NCBI GenBank assembly: GCA_029052375.1
Contig: JAIDJD010000357.1
Location: 1-27,509 of the forward strand
Direction of reading: 5' to 3'
Source: Duncaniella sp.
Lineage (GTDB): Bacteria > Bacteroidota > Bacteroidia > Bacteroidales > Muribaculaceae
DNA: 27,509 nucleotides
The translations under genes were made by a program, and so were the position numbers. The notes beneath the pieces were generated by a model that ran no database searches, was not told the DNA's origin, and saw nothing but the letters and a program-made list of their open reading frames with translations. Shown piece after piece: positions 1-7,723 of this stretch (positions are counted from its first letter, which is position 1; the number at the start of each line of letters is the position of its first letter).

Positions 1-2
1 GA

Positions 3-1238
3 CGCCAGATGAACCGCCTGCTGCAGGGCGACGTCGGCAGCGGCAAGACCCTCGTGGCACTGCTGACGATGCTCATAGCCCTCGACAACGACACACAGGC
101 CTGCCTGATGGCTCCGACCGAAATCCTGGCCACACAGCACTGGGAGACCCTCTCCAAGATGGTGGCCCCGATGGGCATCAACGTGCGCCTCCTCACGGGC
201 TCGACACGCGCCAAGGCGCGCCGAGAGATACACAGCCAGCTCGAGGACGGCTCGCTCCACATCCTTGTAGGCACACACGCCGTCATAGAGGACAACGTCA
301 AGTTCAAGAACCTCGGATGCATCATCATCGACGAGCAGCACCGCTTCGGCGTGGCCCAGCGCGCAAGGCTCTGGAACAAGAACACCACCCTGCCCCACGT
401 CCTGGTGATGACAGCCACCCCCATACCGCGCACCCTGGCCATGACCGTCTACGGCGACCTCTCGGTCAGCGTCATCGACGAGCTTCCCCCCGGCCGCAAG
501 CCGGTGGTGACCCTCCTGCGCTACGACGAAAACCGCTTCGAGACATACTGCGGCATAGGGCGCCAGCTGAAGCAGGGACGCCAGGTCTACATCGTATATC
601 CTCTGATCGAAGAGAACGAGAAGCTCGACCTCAAGTCGCTCGAGGAGGGATACGAACAGATATGCGACACCTTCCGCGACTATCGCGTCGCATACGTCCA
701 CGGCAAGATGAAACCCGAGGAGAAAGACCACCAGATGACCCTCTTCGCCACCCACCAGGCCGACATCCTCGTCAGCACCACAGTGATAGAGGTGGGCGTC
801 AACGTCCCCAACGCCACCACCATGGTGATAGAGAACGCCGAGCGCTTCGGCCTCTCTCAGCTCCACCAGCTGCGCGGACGCGTGGGACGAGGCGAGGGAC
901 AGAGCTTCTGTGTGCTGATGACCAAGCGCAAGATAGCCCGCGACACACGCAAGCGCCTCGAGCTGATGACACAGACCACCGACGGATTTGTCATAGCCGA
1001 GGCCGATATGCAGATGCGCGGCCCGGGAGACATCGAAGGGACACAGCAGAGCGGCATCCCGTTCGACCTGCACATAGCCAACCTCGCCCAGGACGGACAG
1101 ATAGTGCAGATGGCCCGCGACGCCGCCTGTGCATGGCTCGATGCAGACCCGCGCTTAGAGAGCCCGTCGGGACGACTGATGGCGGCCCAGCTGCAACGAC
1201 TCTCGACCCGCACGCGGGACTGGTCTCAGATATCCTGA
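3..1238 (+). CDS. recG: ATP-dependent DNA helicase RecG, 5'-truncated by the window edge
   Basis: RecG remodels stalled replication forks and Holliday junctions by ATP-driven branch migration. The reading frame is open to the left edge (Arg-Gln precede the first Met at 9), and the fragment begins just before the Walker A motif, so about 290 N-terminal residues, including the wedge domain, are missing. Counting from the Met at 9, I see Walker A GDVGSGKT at 7-14, the DEQH box at 108-111, motif III TATPIPRT at 135-142, and motif VI QLRGRVGRG at 287-295. The RecG-typical RGPGDIEGTQQSG stretch follows near the C-terminus. The stop is the TGA at 1236-1238. These features separate it from Mfd, PriA and UvrB. 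The 409 residues present agree with the helicase half of a roughly 700-residue protein. Nothing looks damaged other than the truncation. Confidence 0.96.
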   Translation, partial: RQMNRLLQGDVGSGKTLVALLTMLIALDNDTQACLMAPTEILATQHWETLSKMVAPMGINVRLLTGSTRAKARREIHSQLEDGSLHILVGTHAVIEDNVKFKNLGCIIIDEQHRFGVAQRARLWNKNTTLPHVLVMTATPIPRTLAMTVYGDLSVSVIDELPPGRKPVVTLLRYDENRFETYCGIGRQLKQGRQVYIVYPLIEENEKLDLKSLEEGYEQICDTFRDYRVAYVHGKMKPEEKDHQMTLFATHQADILVSTTVIEVGVNVPNATTMVIENAERFGLSQLHQLRGRVGRGEGQSFCVLMTKRKIARDTRKRLELMTQTTDGFVIAEADMQMRGPGDIEGTQQSGIPFDLHIANLAQDGQIVQMARDAACAWLDADPRLESPSGRLMAAQLQRLSTRTRDWSQIS

Positions 1239-1321
1239 TTGCGGCGGCAGACAGACGCCCCCCCTTAACAGTAGGCGAGACTTTTAACACTCTCCGTTCA
1301 CATTTTTTATTCTCTTTTTTG

Positions 1322-1349
1322 ACAGGAGGCTCTGACAAAACAGCCTCCT
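1322..1349. repeat. Perfect 9-bp inverted repeat after recG
   Basis: CAGGAGGCT and AGCCTCCTG flank a 10-base spacer about 85 bases after the recG stop. A T-rich run lies on its left side on the + strand, so neither strand shows the stem-then-U-tract order of an intrinsic terminator. It may be part of a structured transcript. Confidence 0.5.
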
Positions 1350-1482
1350 GCGTTGTTCTACTGTAGAAAGAAGTAAAAGACAAAGCTCCCGGACGGGAGT
1401 AGTGGTTACATCCCTCGTCCTCCTGACCGAGTTGTGAAACTGGGTTTTGAGGCTCTCATAAATAAATAGTTGAAACGTGAGG

Positions 1483-1521
1483 AGCGGTTTGCAGCAATCC
1501 GGCTGCAAACCGCTTTTCATT
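1483..1521 (+). terminator. Rho-independent terminator, + strand
   Basis: A perfect 12-bp stem (GCGGTTTGCAGC at 1484-1495 with GCTGCAAACCGC at 1502-1513) and a 6-base loop are followed by TTTTCATTT. This is the only hairpin in the gap with the right order for stopping rightward transcription. It could end recG, though it is 245 bases after the stop, or a small RNA lying between. Confidence 0.6.
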
Positions 1522-1554
1522 TCCATCCCGCCGCCGGGTGGGGATATACGTCAC

Positions 1555-1582
1555 GAAGCCGGGTGCTCACGCATCCGGCTTC
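1555..1582. repeat. 12-bp inverted repeat with 4-base loop
   Basis: GAAGCCGGGTGC pairs with GCATCCGGCTTC around the loop TCAC, with a single G-T pair. No T-run follows on either strand, so I call it RNA or DNA structure and not a terminator. Confidence 0.5.
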
Positions 1583-1705
1583 GACAATCTAAACCAAAAA
1601 TACCATTAAATCAATACCTAAACATGAATATCTTAAACCAATCTTAATCTGTCTTAGATACCTTTATCGGAGTCTTCGGGGCTTTCGTTTTCCCTTCCGA
1701 CATTG

Positions 1706-1736
1706 CAAATTTAGCGGCCCGTCGCCGGACAGCAAA
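1706..1736 (-). promoter_or_regulatory. Consensus Bacteroidetes promoter pointing left
   Basis: On the minus strand, TTTG (complement of CAAA at 1733-1736) is followed after exactly 19 bases by TAAATTTG (complement of 1706-1713). This fits the Bacteroidetes -33/-7 consensus TTTG-N19-TAnnTTTG at both boxes. It lies downstream of the terminator that ends the GtrA transcript, so it would start a new leftward transcript into the gene-poor gap. Confidence 0.55.
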
Positions 1737-1763
1737 TTTTTTCTCAAAAAAAATTGCAAAGAA

Positions 1764-1792
1764 AAAAGCCACAGACAGTCGCCGTGGCTTTT
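1764..1792. terminator. Bidirectional intrinsic terminator
   Basis: AAAAGCCAC at 1764-1772 pairs with GTGGCTTTT at 1784-1792. Read leftward the stem is followed by a T-run, and read rightward by TTTTATATTTT. Its position 77 bases past the GtrA stop makes it the likely terminator of the 1869-3179 leftward operon. Confidence 0.7.
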
Positions 1793-1868
1793 ATATTTTG
1801 ACAGTCAGAGAGTTGAGTGCGCAGGCTAAAAATTACAATAATGTTACAATCCTGAAATTGTTACAAAA

Positions 1869-2462
1869 TCAATCTCTGTCCTTGTCCTGACGGGCGGTCT
1901 TGCCGATGCGGAATATGTCGAGAAAGCGTCCGATGTACGGATCGAGGCGCGTGGACCTGAACACAAAGTGGCGCTGAAGCAGGAAATTCCAGCACAGCGA
2001 CACCATAAGAGCCACGAAAAGCCTCGCGGCCAGGAATGTGCCGTTGTTAGATATCGTGGCCACCTCGTCCTGCAGCCACTGCCAGTCCTTGACGAAATAA
2101 TAGACCACCTGGGTGCCGAAGCTGTTGAGCAGCAACGAGCCGGCCCACACGAACGCAAACTTGAACAGAGCTGTCCGCCACTCCACACCATAGGCATGGA
2201 AAGTAAACCTGTAGTTGATGATGCAATTGAACACACCCCCGATGAAGGCGCCGATGGCCGTCGACAGAAACGGGGTGAGATGCAGCAGCGAGAAGGCAAG
2301 GAACGCACACAACGTGTCTATCCATCCGCATACCTGCGAGGACACGCTCGAACGCATCAAGGTGAAGAACAACCCGTCGCTGTTGAGCAGCTTGTCCTTT
2401 ACCTTCCCGAGCTTAGCCTTGGCTCCCTTTCGCGCCTTGCTCATCAGACATGGTTTGGGCAC
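1869..2462 (-). CDS. GtrA-like polytopic membrane protein
   Basis: This 197-residue protein has a basic N-terminal tail followed by about four hydrophobic segments. It carries the GtrA-like signature in which a small aromatic/Asn region (NCIINYRFTF) follows the second span and a similar one (NFLLQRHFVF) follows the fourth. GtrA-family proteins are thought to flip or handle polyprenyl-phosphate sugars for surface glycan modification. That is family knowledge; the substrate here is unknown. The longest frame starts with GTG at 2462, with a GGGAGAG-like stretch upstream. An ATG at 2444 (MSKARKG) is a plausible alternative. The gene follows the CDP-alcohol phosphatidyltransferase by 18 bases, so the two probably share a transcript ending at the 1764-1792 terminator. 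Confidence 0.75.
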   Translation of the reverse strand: MPKPCLMSKARKGAKAKLGKVKDKLLNSDGLFFTLMRSSVSSQVCGWIDTLCAFLAFSLLHLTPFLSTAIGAFIGGVFNCIINYRFTFHAYGVEWRTALFKFAFVWAGSLLLNSFGTQVVYYFVKDWQWLQDEVATISNNGTFLAARLFVALMVSLCWNFLLQRHFVFRSTRLDPYIGRFLDIFRIGKTARQDKDRD

Positions 2463-2480
2463 AGGCCCGCAGTCTCTCCC

Positions 2481-3179
2481 TTACTGACGCTTCTTATCGA
2501 AAGGCTTCAGCGGGTCTATCTTGGCCAGAGCCTTGAGGTCCTTGACCATCGACACTATATATATCAGATACAGCGCGGCCGCTACGATAGCGCCGAGACA
2601 GTCGTAGACCGAAAACTCAAGGCCGCCGATCCCGAGAGATACATCCTCGAGAGGCAGATACATATAGAGGATGCAGACGGCGATGATGATGAGGCGCATC
2701 TCTGTCGGGCCGAGGCTGGCATAGGTGAGACGGAACTTGTCCATCACGATGGTCGAGAGATAGGTATAGATAGAGAGGCAGAGATACCCGCCCATGATGA
2801 AGAGAGATATGCTCAGGTCCATCAGGGGCGACAGTCCGAGACCGATACAGAAGAGACACGTGGTGAGGGCGTCGAGAGAATGGTCTATGAAGAAGCCATA
2901 CTTGGGGCGCTGTGTCTGGCGGACACGGGCCAGCGTGCCGTCCAGGCTGTCGCCGACCCAGTTGACTACAAGGCCCAGGAAGGCCAGCCAGAAATAGTTG
3001 ACGTTGCATTGTGCCAGCCAGCAGAAGGCGGCATATATCACAGCTCCGGCTACGCCAAGGTAGGTGAGCATATCAGAGGTAACCCACGAGGGCATACGGT
3101 CTGCGAGCCACACGAGGGCCTTCTTCTCGGCGGCGTTGAGAAGAGAGGTCTGTATGCGCTCGGCTTTTTCATTTCCCAT
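2481..3179 (-). CDS. CDP-alcohol phosphatidyltransferase family protein
   Basis: This 232-residue integral membrane enzyme carries the family signature. D77 and D80-G81 are followed by A84-R85, G95, D99 and D103. These aspartates bind the metals and the CDP-linked lipid while a phosphatidyl group moves from CDP-diacylglycerol to an alcohol. The spacing between AR and G is nine residues, where the textbook pattern has eight. I have the impression that the GDSLDGTLARVR subgroup commonly shows this, but I cannot confirm it here. About six membrane spans are visible. The acceptor (inositol phosphate, glycerol phosphate, serine or other) cannot be read from the sequence, and no inositol-phosphate synthase gene lies in the window. 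The ATG at 3179 follows a candidate -7 box at 3263-3270. It is the first gene of a two-gene operon with the GtrA-like protein. Confidence 0.85.
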   Translation of the reverse strand: MGNEKAERIQTSLLNAAEKKALVWLADRMPSWVTSDMLTYLGVAGAVIYAAFCWLAQCNVNYFWLAFLGLVVNWVGDSLDGTLARVRQTQRPKYGFFIDHSLDALTTCLFCIGLGLSPLMDLSISLFIMGGYLCLSIYTYLSTIVMDKFRLTYASLGPTEMRLIIIAVCILYMYLPLEDVSLGIGGLEFSVYDCLGAIVAAALYLIYIVSMVKDLKALAKIDPLKPFDKKRQ

Positions 3180-3262
3180 GATCTTAAGAAATTATATTGT
3201 TGATAATGTATTGGTTGGCGGACGGCCCGGACGCCTGAGCGGCGACGGACACTAAATCTATT

Positions 3263-3270
3263 GCAAATAT
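3263..3270 (-). promoter_or_regulatory. Candidate -7 box (TATATTTG) for the CDP-alcohol transferase operon
   Basis: CAAATATA on the + strand reads TATATTTG leftward and matches TAnnTTTG. It lies 84 bases before the ATG at 3179 in an AT-rich patch. I see no good -33 box at the usual spacing. Confidence 0.45.
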
Positions 3271-3337
3271 AAATATAAATTTTCGATTTCCCATCCGGCG
3301 CACGCCGATTCCGCACACCGGACCTCGGGCCCGCACC

Positions 3338-4627
3338 TCAGGAGCCCGGCTCGCCGGCAGGCTTCTCCTGCACGCGTATCAGGTCGAGGCGGGTGGCAGA
3401 GGCTTCGACGATGGTGAAGAGCAGGCCGTCTATCTCGACAGCCTCATCCTTGGCAGGGATAGAGCCGGTAGAGTGCATTATGTATCCCGCAAGGGTCTGG
3501 TATTCATCGTCCTCGGGGATGTCGAGGCGAAAGTCCTCGCGGAGTGCGCGCACCTCAACGCGCCCCGAAAACTCATACACGCCGGGCGAGACCTCCTTGG
3601 CCGTGAGCGCGTTCTTGTCGTGTTCGTCCTGGATGTCACCGAAGATTTCCTCTACAAGGTCTTCGAGGGTCACGAGGCCGGCCGTGCCGCCAAACTCGTC
3701 GACGACCACAGCCATAGAGCGCTTCTCTGAGAGCAGGCGGCGCATCATGGTGTTGGCCAGCAGGGTCTCGGGAGCATAGAGCACCTCCTTGACGTGCTCC
3801 TTCCAGTCGCTCTCGGGGTCGAAAAGCTCGGAGACGTGGACATAGCCTATCACGTTGTCGATGTCTCCCTCGTAGACGATAATCTTGCTGCGCCCCGACG
3901 AGGTGAACAGAGCCGAGAGCTCCTCGCGGGAAGTGTCTTCGATGTTGACGGCCACAAGCTCGTTGCGAGGCGCCATGCAGTCCTTGAGCTGTGTCGAAGA
4001 GAAGTCGAGGGCATTGTGGAATATCTTCACCTCGTTCTCCACCTGCACCTCGGCGGGATTCTCGAGGTCGTCAATCTTGGCGTCGAGATATTCGTTGAGC
4101 TCGTTGATGGAGAGCACGCCCAGACGCGTGTCCTCGGCCTTGATGCCGGCGAGCTTCATCAGCATCCGCGAGAGCCAGGATGTGAAGGCTGCTATGGGCC
4201 AGAGCACTATATAGAAGAAGTAGACCGGCAGGGCGAACACCTTGAGCGAGGCGTTGGGATTGATGCGGAACACCGACTTGGGTATGAACTCGCCCGTGAA
4301 GAGAATCACAAGCGTCGATATCAGCGTCTGCAGCAGCAGGATGACGGCCTGATTGTCCGAGACATGGTCTTCGATCCACGGCTCGAGAAAGGTGGCCGCA
4401 CCCATGCCGTAGATCACAAGCATGATGTTGTTGCCCACGAGGATAGTGGAGATGAAAAACTCCTGATGGGCATAGTAGAGCGAGACGATGCGGTTGATGA
4501 GGCCGCCGCGGCTCGAGTCGAGGCCGATGCGGACACGGTCGGCCGTTATGAAAGCTATCTCGACACCCGAGAAGAGCGCCGAGAATACAAGAGTGACGAG
4601 AGTGAGTATAAGCCAGAATGTAGACAT
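3338..4627 (-). CDS. CNNM/CorC-HlyC family transporter with CBS domains
   Basis: This 429-residue inner-membrane protein has a DUF21/CNNM transmembrane domain (about residues 1-190) beginning with the typical SALFSGVEIAFITADR stretch. Two CBS domains follow (about 205-330), and a CorC/HlyC C-terminal domain ends the protein (about 345-420). VVDEFGGTAGLVTLEDLVEE is the hallmark of the second CBS repeat. Relatives are linked to Mg2+ or Co2+ efflux; 'hemolysin' is an old name that should not be read as a toxin call. A related Bacteroidetes protein is the gliding protein GldE, but no other gliding genes are nearby. It starts 15 bases after lptC and is the last gene of the coaX-OMP-lptC run. In other Bacteroidales I recall a PpiD-like isomerase next; here the strand is empty after it. 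Confidence 0.9.
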   Translation of the reverse strand: MSTFWLILTLVTLVFSALFSGVEIAFITADRVRIGLDSSRGGLINRIVSLYYAHQEFFISTILVGNNIMLVIYGMGAATFLEPWIEDHVSDNQAVILLLQTLISTLVILFTGEFIPKSVFRINPNASLKVFALPVYFFYIVLWPIAAFTSWLSRMLMKLAGIKAEDTRLGVLSINELNEYLDAKIDDLENPAEVQVENEVKIFHNALDFSSTQLKDCMAPRNELVAVNIEDTSREELSALFTSSGRSKIIVYEGDIDNVIGYVHVSELFDPESDWKEHVKEVLYAPETLLANTMMRRLLSEKRSMAVVVDEFGGTAGLVTLEDLVEEIFGDIQDEHDKNALTAKEVSPGVYEFSGRVEVRALREDFRLDIPEDDEYQTLAGYIMHSTGSIPAKDEAVEIDGLLFTIVEASATRLDLIRVQEKPAGEPGS

Positions 4628-4642
4628 CCTCTATCGTATGTG

Positions 4643-5236
4643 TTATTGGTTTTGCTGGCGCGCCTGTCCGGGCCGGAAGTCTGAAGAGGGGAATATGCCC
4701 GAGACACGCCGTATGGTATATGCCGTGAGCTGTTCGTTAGAGTCAAATCCATATCCCTCGAGCACCTTGTCGGCCCGCTCGATGTGGATGAACGAGTCTG
4801 AATAGAGCTTGTGGCGGGCCTGGTCCCAGAAGAGCTGTTCGGTCAGGAACTTCTCTCCGGCCATGTTGGAGATGGAGACCCTGCCGTCGAGGCGCCACAG
4901 CTGCTTGTTCTTGAAGTATGTGGCCGAGTCGGCCCTGACGTCGGCATCCTTCTTGAAGAAGTCGTTGTACTTCTCCAGTCCGAGCCCTTCGGGGAATGTC
5001 CACACCGGCTCGGCTATCTCGTCGTAGACATACCATACGGGCGTGGCGATGCGGTAGCGCACAACGCCCGAATCCGATATCAGGGTCTCGACATCGCGGG
5101 TCACCATCGTCGGGGGATTCTCGCCCGCATCCTTGCCCGTGGCCACAGGGTCTGCCGAGTTGCAGCCCGTGACAGCCAGGGCCACAGACACGGCGGCCGC
5201 GGCGGCCGTCAGGGGGAGAAGACGCATCAGCTCCAT
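4643..5236 (-). CDS. lptC: LPS export periplasmic protein LptC, predicted lipoprotein
   Basis: LptC links the inner-membrane ABC exporter LptBFG to the periplasmic bridge that carries lipopolysaccharide outward. The protein is 197 residues from the ATG at 5236. A second Met three codons later (5227) also works. A hydrophobic signal ends in the lipobox AVTGC, with Cys25 as the acylation site, whereas E. coli LptC keeps a transmembrane anchor. The body contains the LptC-typical DSGVVRYRIATP strand, the YFKNKQLWRLDGRV region and an EQLFWD motif. The open frame extends upstream to 5452, but that part lies inside the preceding gene and reads as an out-of-frame shadow. It sits 25 bases after the outer-membrane protein gene and 15 bases before the CBS transporter gene. 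Confidence 0.88.
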   Translation of the reverse strand: MELMRLLPLTAAAAAVSVALAVTGCNSADPVATGKDAGENPPTMVTRDVETLISDSGVVRYRIATPVWYVYDEIAEPVWTFPEGLGLEKYNDFFKKDADVRADSATYFKNKQLWRLDGRVSISNMAGEKFLTEQLFWDQARHKLYSDSFIHIERADKVLEGYGFDSNEQLTAYTIRRVSGIFPSSDFRPGQARQQNQ

Positions 5237-5261
5237 AGCTCGTGCAGGTCCGGGGGAGAGG

Positions 5262-6533
5262 TCAGAGCAGGCGGTTGCGGAAGAACCACACAGCGTTGAA
5301 GTTGACGCCGAGGGTGATGTTGAAATACTGCTCTTTGAGCAGGGCGTTGGGCGTAGCCTGACGGTTGTGATACTCGAAGCCGAGGTTAACGACAGTCTTG
5401 GAGGAGACAGCCGGGAAGCCGAAGCCCACCGACACGCCATAATCGCGCACATGATTGTCGCCCACCATGACGTAGTCTCTGTTGTAGAACGCGCCCGCGC
5501 GATAGGCTATGCGCTTGAAGTATCCTCCGCGGAGGTCGGGGATAAAGCTGGCGCCGACGCCCACCTTCCAGCGGTCTGCGAGACGGGCGTCCGAGAGACC
5601 GTCGAGCTGATTGTACCTGGCTTCCTTCCAGGGCTGGTAGGTGAAGTCTGCCTCGATATGCAGGCGCTCGCCCTGGTCGTATGCCAGGCCTACGCCATAG
5701 CTCGAGGCCAGCGAGAAGCGGTTTTTGGTGTCGACGATGCCGGGGGCCACGGTGTCCACCTTGTTGTCGTTCTGGAGATACTTGAGCACGTAGGTCTTGC
5801 CCAGCAGAGCCTTGCCCGGCTCGTAGGTGACGCCGATGGTCATAGAGCTCTTGCGGCTGAGACGCTGGGTGTACTGTGCGCCGAAACGCATATGGAAGTC
5901 GCGCACCTCCATCTTCTGCTGGAAGACGGCTGTCTGTCCGGCGTCGGAGGACGCATACACATCGTTGATGATGTTGCCGAAGAGATACGAGACATTGAAG
6001 CCCACCGAGAACGGCTTGAAGGGACGCCATCCGAGGCCGAGATACGCCTGGTTGATGCCGCCCGAGCCTGAGTGGGTCGACGCGCCGTTCTCGACGGCCG
6101 AACCGAACGCATAGCCCACCGACGAGTAAGGGAGGAGGCCGGCGCTGAAGCCCACGGTGTGGCTCAGAGGAGCCTGGAGGGTCACATAGTCGATGCCGCC
6201 GCCCCAGTCGTGGTCAGAGCCGCCGTCCTCGTTGCGCCAGTGGTGAGAGAGGTCCACGCCGATGTCGAAGAGGAATGTCATGGAGTCTATCGCCGCATAC
6301 GAGGCGGGGTTCATGGCATTGATCTGACGTCCGGAGTGCATGGCATAACCCGTGCCTCCCATCTGACGCTGGGAAGAGGTGGCATTGTCGCCGAGAAGTC
6401 CGTAGGCATACATCGAGTATGGGCTCGAGACAGTCTGGGCTGAGAGGCCGAGAGCGCCGAGAATCAGCGCGGCCATGAGCAGGCCGAGGACGCCGCGGCG
6501 TTGGCTGACGGCCGGGAGGTGATTATGGTTCAT
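5262..6533 (-). CDS. Outer-membrane beta-barrel protein (FadL/OmpP1-like)
   Basis: This 423-residue protein has a signal peptide ending near SAQ (residue 33). A Bacteroidetes-typical mature N-terminus follows, with an RQMGGTGYA stretch and NAMNPASYA, as in FadL/OmpP1-like and PorV-like barrel proteins. Alternating hydrophobic strands with Gly and aromatic residues continue to the C-terminal strand NFNAVWFFRNRLL. No function can be assigned beyond an outer-membrane channel or assembly role. The ATG at 6533 was preferred over the longer frame to 6599 because the signal peptide starts there. The gene overlaps the end of coaX by 11 bases, which suggests translational coupling. Its place between coaX and lptC is, from memory, a common Bacteroidales arrangement. 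Confidence 0.8.
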   Translation of the reverse strand: MNHNHLPAVSQRRGVLGLLMAALILGALGLSAQTVSSPYSMYAYGLLGDNATSSQRQMGGTGYAMHSGRQINAMNPASYAAIDSMTFLFDIGVDLSHHWRNEDGGSDHDWGGGIDYVTLQAPLSHTVGFSAGLLPYSSVGYAFGSAVENGASTHSGSGGINQAYLGLGWRPFKPFSVGFNVSYLFGNIINDVYASSDAGQTAVFQQKMEVRDFHMRFGAQYTQRLSRKSSMTIGVTYEPGKALLGKTYVLKYLQNDNKVDTVAPGIVDTKNRFSLASSYGVGLAYDQGERLHIEADFTYQPWKEARYNQLDGLSDARLADRWKVGVGASFIPDLRGGYFKRIAYRAGAFYNRDYVMVGDNHVRDYGVSVGFGFPAVSSKTVVNLGFEYHNRQATPNALLKEQYFNITLGVNFNAVWFFRNRLL

Positions 6534-7263
6534 TGTAGATGAGTATTCGGTTAAGGCCCTTGCTGACGAGGTGGTCGTCCACATGGACCGGAAAATCAAG
6601 GACAGAGGCCAGATGGTGGCCGCATCCTCCGCCGAGCACGGTGACGGTGTCTTCCGGCAGGCGGCGGCGGTAAAACTCGATGGCGCCGCGGACAGCGTCG
6701 ACAGCGCCGCGCGCTATGGCGCCGCGGGTGTCGCGGCCGAAGAGCTCTGCGGCCAGAGCCTGCATCGGGCTCGGGAAGGGCACCAGCGGGAGGCGCGCCG
6801 TGAACTCGTGCAGGGCCCGCAGATTCATCGAGATGCCCGGGGCAATGTTGCCTCCGGCATATGTGCCGTCGGCGTCCACGAGGTCGTAGGTGACGGCCGT
6901 CCCGGCGTCCACCACGAGTATCGGGTGGCCCTTGTGGTCGGCCCACGCGCCCACGGCCGCGGCTATGCGGTCGGCGCCGAGTGTCTGGGGGGTGTTGTAT
7001 GCCACCTTGAGCGGTATCGGCGTCTCAGGGCCGAGACGCAGGGTGTGGGGGCAGATATGGCGCAGGTGGCACACGAGCGCGACATCCTCGCGGGCTACAG
7101 AGCAATAGATGGCTCCGTCAATGGCGCGATGCTCTCCTATGAAGGCGTCTACGCGCGCGGGCGATAGGACCGGCTCCATGCGGAAGCCGACCAGCCTGGT
7201 GTCCTCCCACAAGGCCATCTTGGCCTCGGAGTTTCCCTGGTCGATGGTGAGATATAGGGCCAC
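6523..7263 (-). CDS. coaX: Type III pantothenate kinase
   Basis: CoaX phosphorylates pantothenate, the first step of coenzyme A synthesis. It is the acetyl-CoA-insensitive kinase of the acetate/sugar kinase fold and normally needs a monovalent cation. The 246 residues match the family length. The phosphate-1 motif DQGNS is at 8-12, the pantothenate-binding GADRIAA at 96-102 and the second phosphate motif VVDAGTA at 117-123, followed by GGNIAPGISM. The start codon is GTG at 7263. No ATG lies between it and the DxGN motif, so GTG is well supported. A candidate -7 box lies 30 bases upstream. It heads the leftward operon coaX, outer-membrane protein, lptC, CBS transporter. Confidence 0.94.
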   Translation of the reverse strand: MALYLTIDQGNSEAKMALWEDTRLVGFRMEPVLSPARVDAFIGEHRAIDGAIYCSVAREDVALVCHLRHICPHTLRLGPETPIPLKVAYNTPQTLGADRIAAAVGAWADHKGHPILVVDAGTAVTYDLVDADGTYAGGNIAPGISMNLRALHEFTARLPLVPFPSPMQALAAELFGRDTRGAIARGAVDAVRGAIEFYRRRLPEDTVTVLGGGCGHHLASVLDFPVHVDDHLVSKGLNRILIYNEP

Positions 7264-7292
7264 TTGGGTGTATGAACGGATGAATGGGTCTG

Positions 7293-7300
7293 CAAAAGTA
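7293..7300 (-). promoter_or_regulatory. Candidate -7 box (TACTTTTG) for the coaX operon
   Basis: CAAAAGTA on the + strand reads TACTTTTG leftward and matches TAnnTTTG. It would give a leader of only about 20 bases before the GTG at 7263. The nearest CAAA upstream (7325-7328) is 24 bases away, longer than the usual 19-21. Confidence 0.4.
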
Positions 7301-7339
7301 GCAATTTACTTGCAATTAACAGACCAAATTCAGAATTTT

Positions 7340-7711
7340 TCACTTTTCGGCCTTCGGAGCAGAGCTTCTAAGGCGCGGTATCATGATGGAGGTGTAGACT
7401 GTCAGGACGCCTCCGGCCATGGTGAAGGCGAGCCAGTCGTTGCCCCCGCGGTCGTTGAGAAAGGTGAAGACAGCCCCTGCCGCGAAGACAAGGGCGGTCC
7501 AGACCTCCATCCTCAGCAGGCGCTTCAGCCTGAGGGGGCAATCCTTGGGCACCCGATTGAGGAGGCGCCCGACGAGCACAAGCAGGGCGCCCGCGGCATA
7601 GAGCCAGCCAAACCAGCCATGGCCCATGCGCAGCAGGGGCAGGGCCGAAGCGGTCATGATGGCGAGGAGACCCGCGATGGGGAGTATGGCAGAGAGATTC
7701 TTACGGTTCAT
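7340..7711 (-). CDS. Small polytopic membrane protein of unknown function
   Basis: This 123-residue protein has about four hydrophobic segments (roughly 10-25, 33-48, 70-85 and 92-110) and basic loops (RLLNRVPKDCPLRLKRLLR), with no catalytic motif I recognise. It resembles conserved Bacteroidales hypothetical membrane proteins. It begins 12 bases after the stop of the FtsL/DivIC-like gene and is almost certainly co-transcribed with it. That pairing hints at, but does not prove, an envelope or division role. Confidence 0.7.
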   Translation of the reverse strand: MNRKNLSAILPIAGLLAIMTASALPLLRMGHGWFGWLYAAGALLVLVGRLLNRVPKDCPLRLKRLLRMEVWTALVFAAGAVFTFLNDRGGNDWLAFTMAGGVLTVYTSIMIPRLRSSAPKAEK

Positions 7712-7723
7712 TGTTTCGTCACG

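Larger units (their letters stand above)
1322..1699 (-). ncRNA. Candidate leftward non-coding RNA between recG and the GtrA gene
   Basis: This is inference. A promoter matching the Bacteroidetes consensus (TTTG, 19-base spacer, TAnnTTTG) lies at 1706-1736 and points left. Nothing convincing is coded on that strand before the recG end. The predicted transcript would start near 1699 and contain three strong stems: 1555-1566/1571-1582 (12 bp, one G-T, 4-base loop), 1484-1495/1502-1513 (12 bp, perfect) and 1322-1330/1341-1349 (9 bp, perfect). No clear U-tract terminator is visible on this strand, so the 3' end is a guess. A minus-strand frame of 80 codons at 1284-1526 exists, but it has no recognisable domain and runs through the hairpins. 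The region could instead carry a rightward RNA ending at the 1484-1520 terminator. Confidence 0.3.

Noticed and set aside
1385..1466. tRNA-like stretch with paired arms in the recG-GtrA gap
   Set aside because: No T-loop (TTCRANY), no acceptor stem that closes, and a mismatched anticodon stem.
1284..1526. 80-codon minus-strand frame in the recG-GtrA gap
   Set aside because: No recognised domain, unusual Cys/Arg-rich composition, and it runs through strong hairpins; structured RNA is a better reading.
5237..5452. N-terminal extension of LptC
   Set aside because: It lies inside the upstream gene, has Ser/Arg/Pro-rich shadow composition, and the signal peptide starts at 5236.
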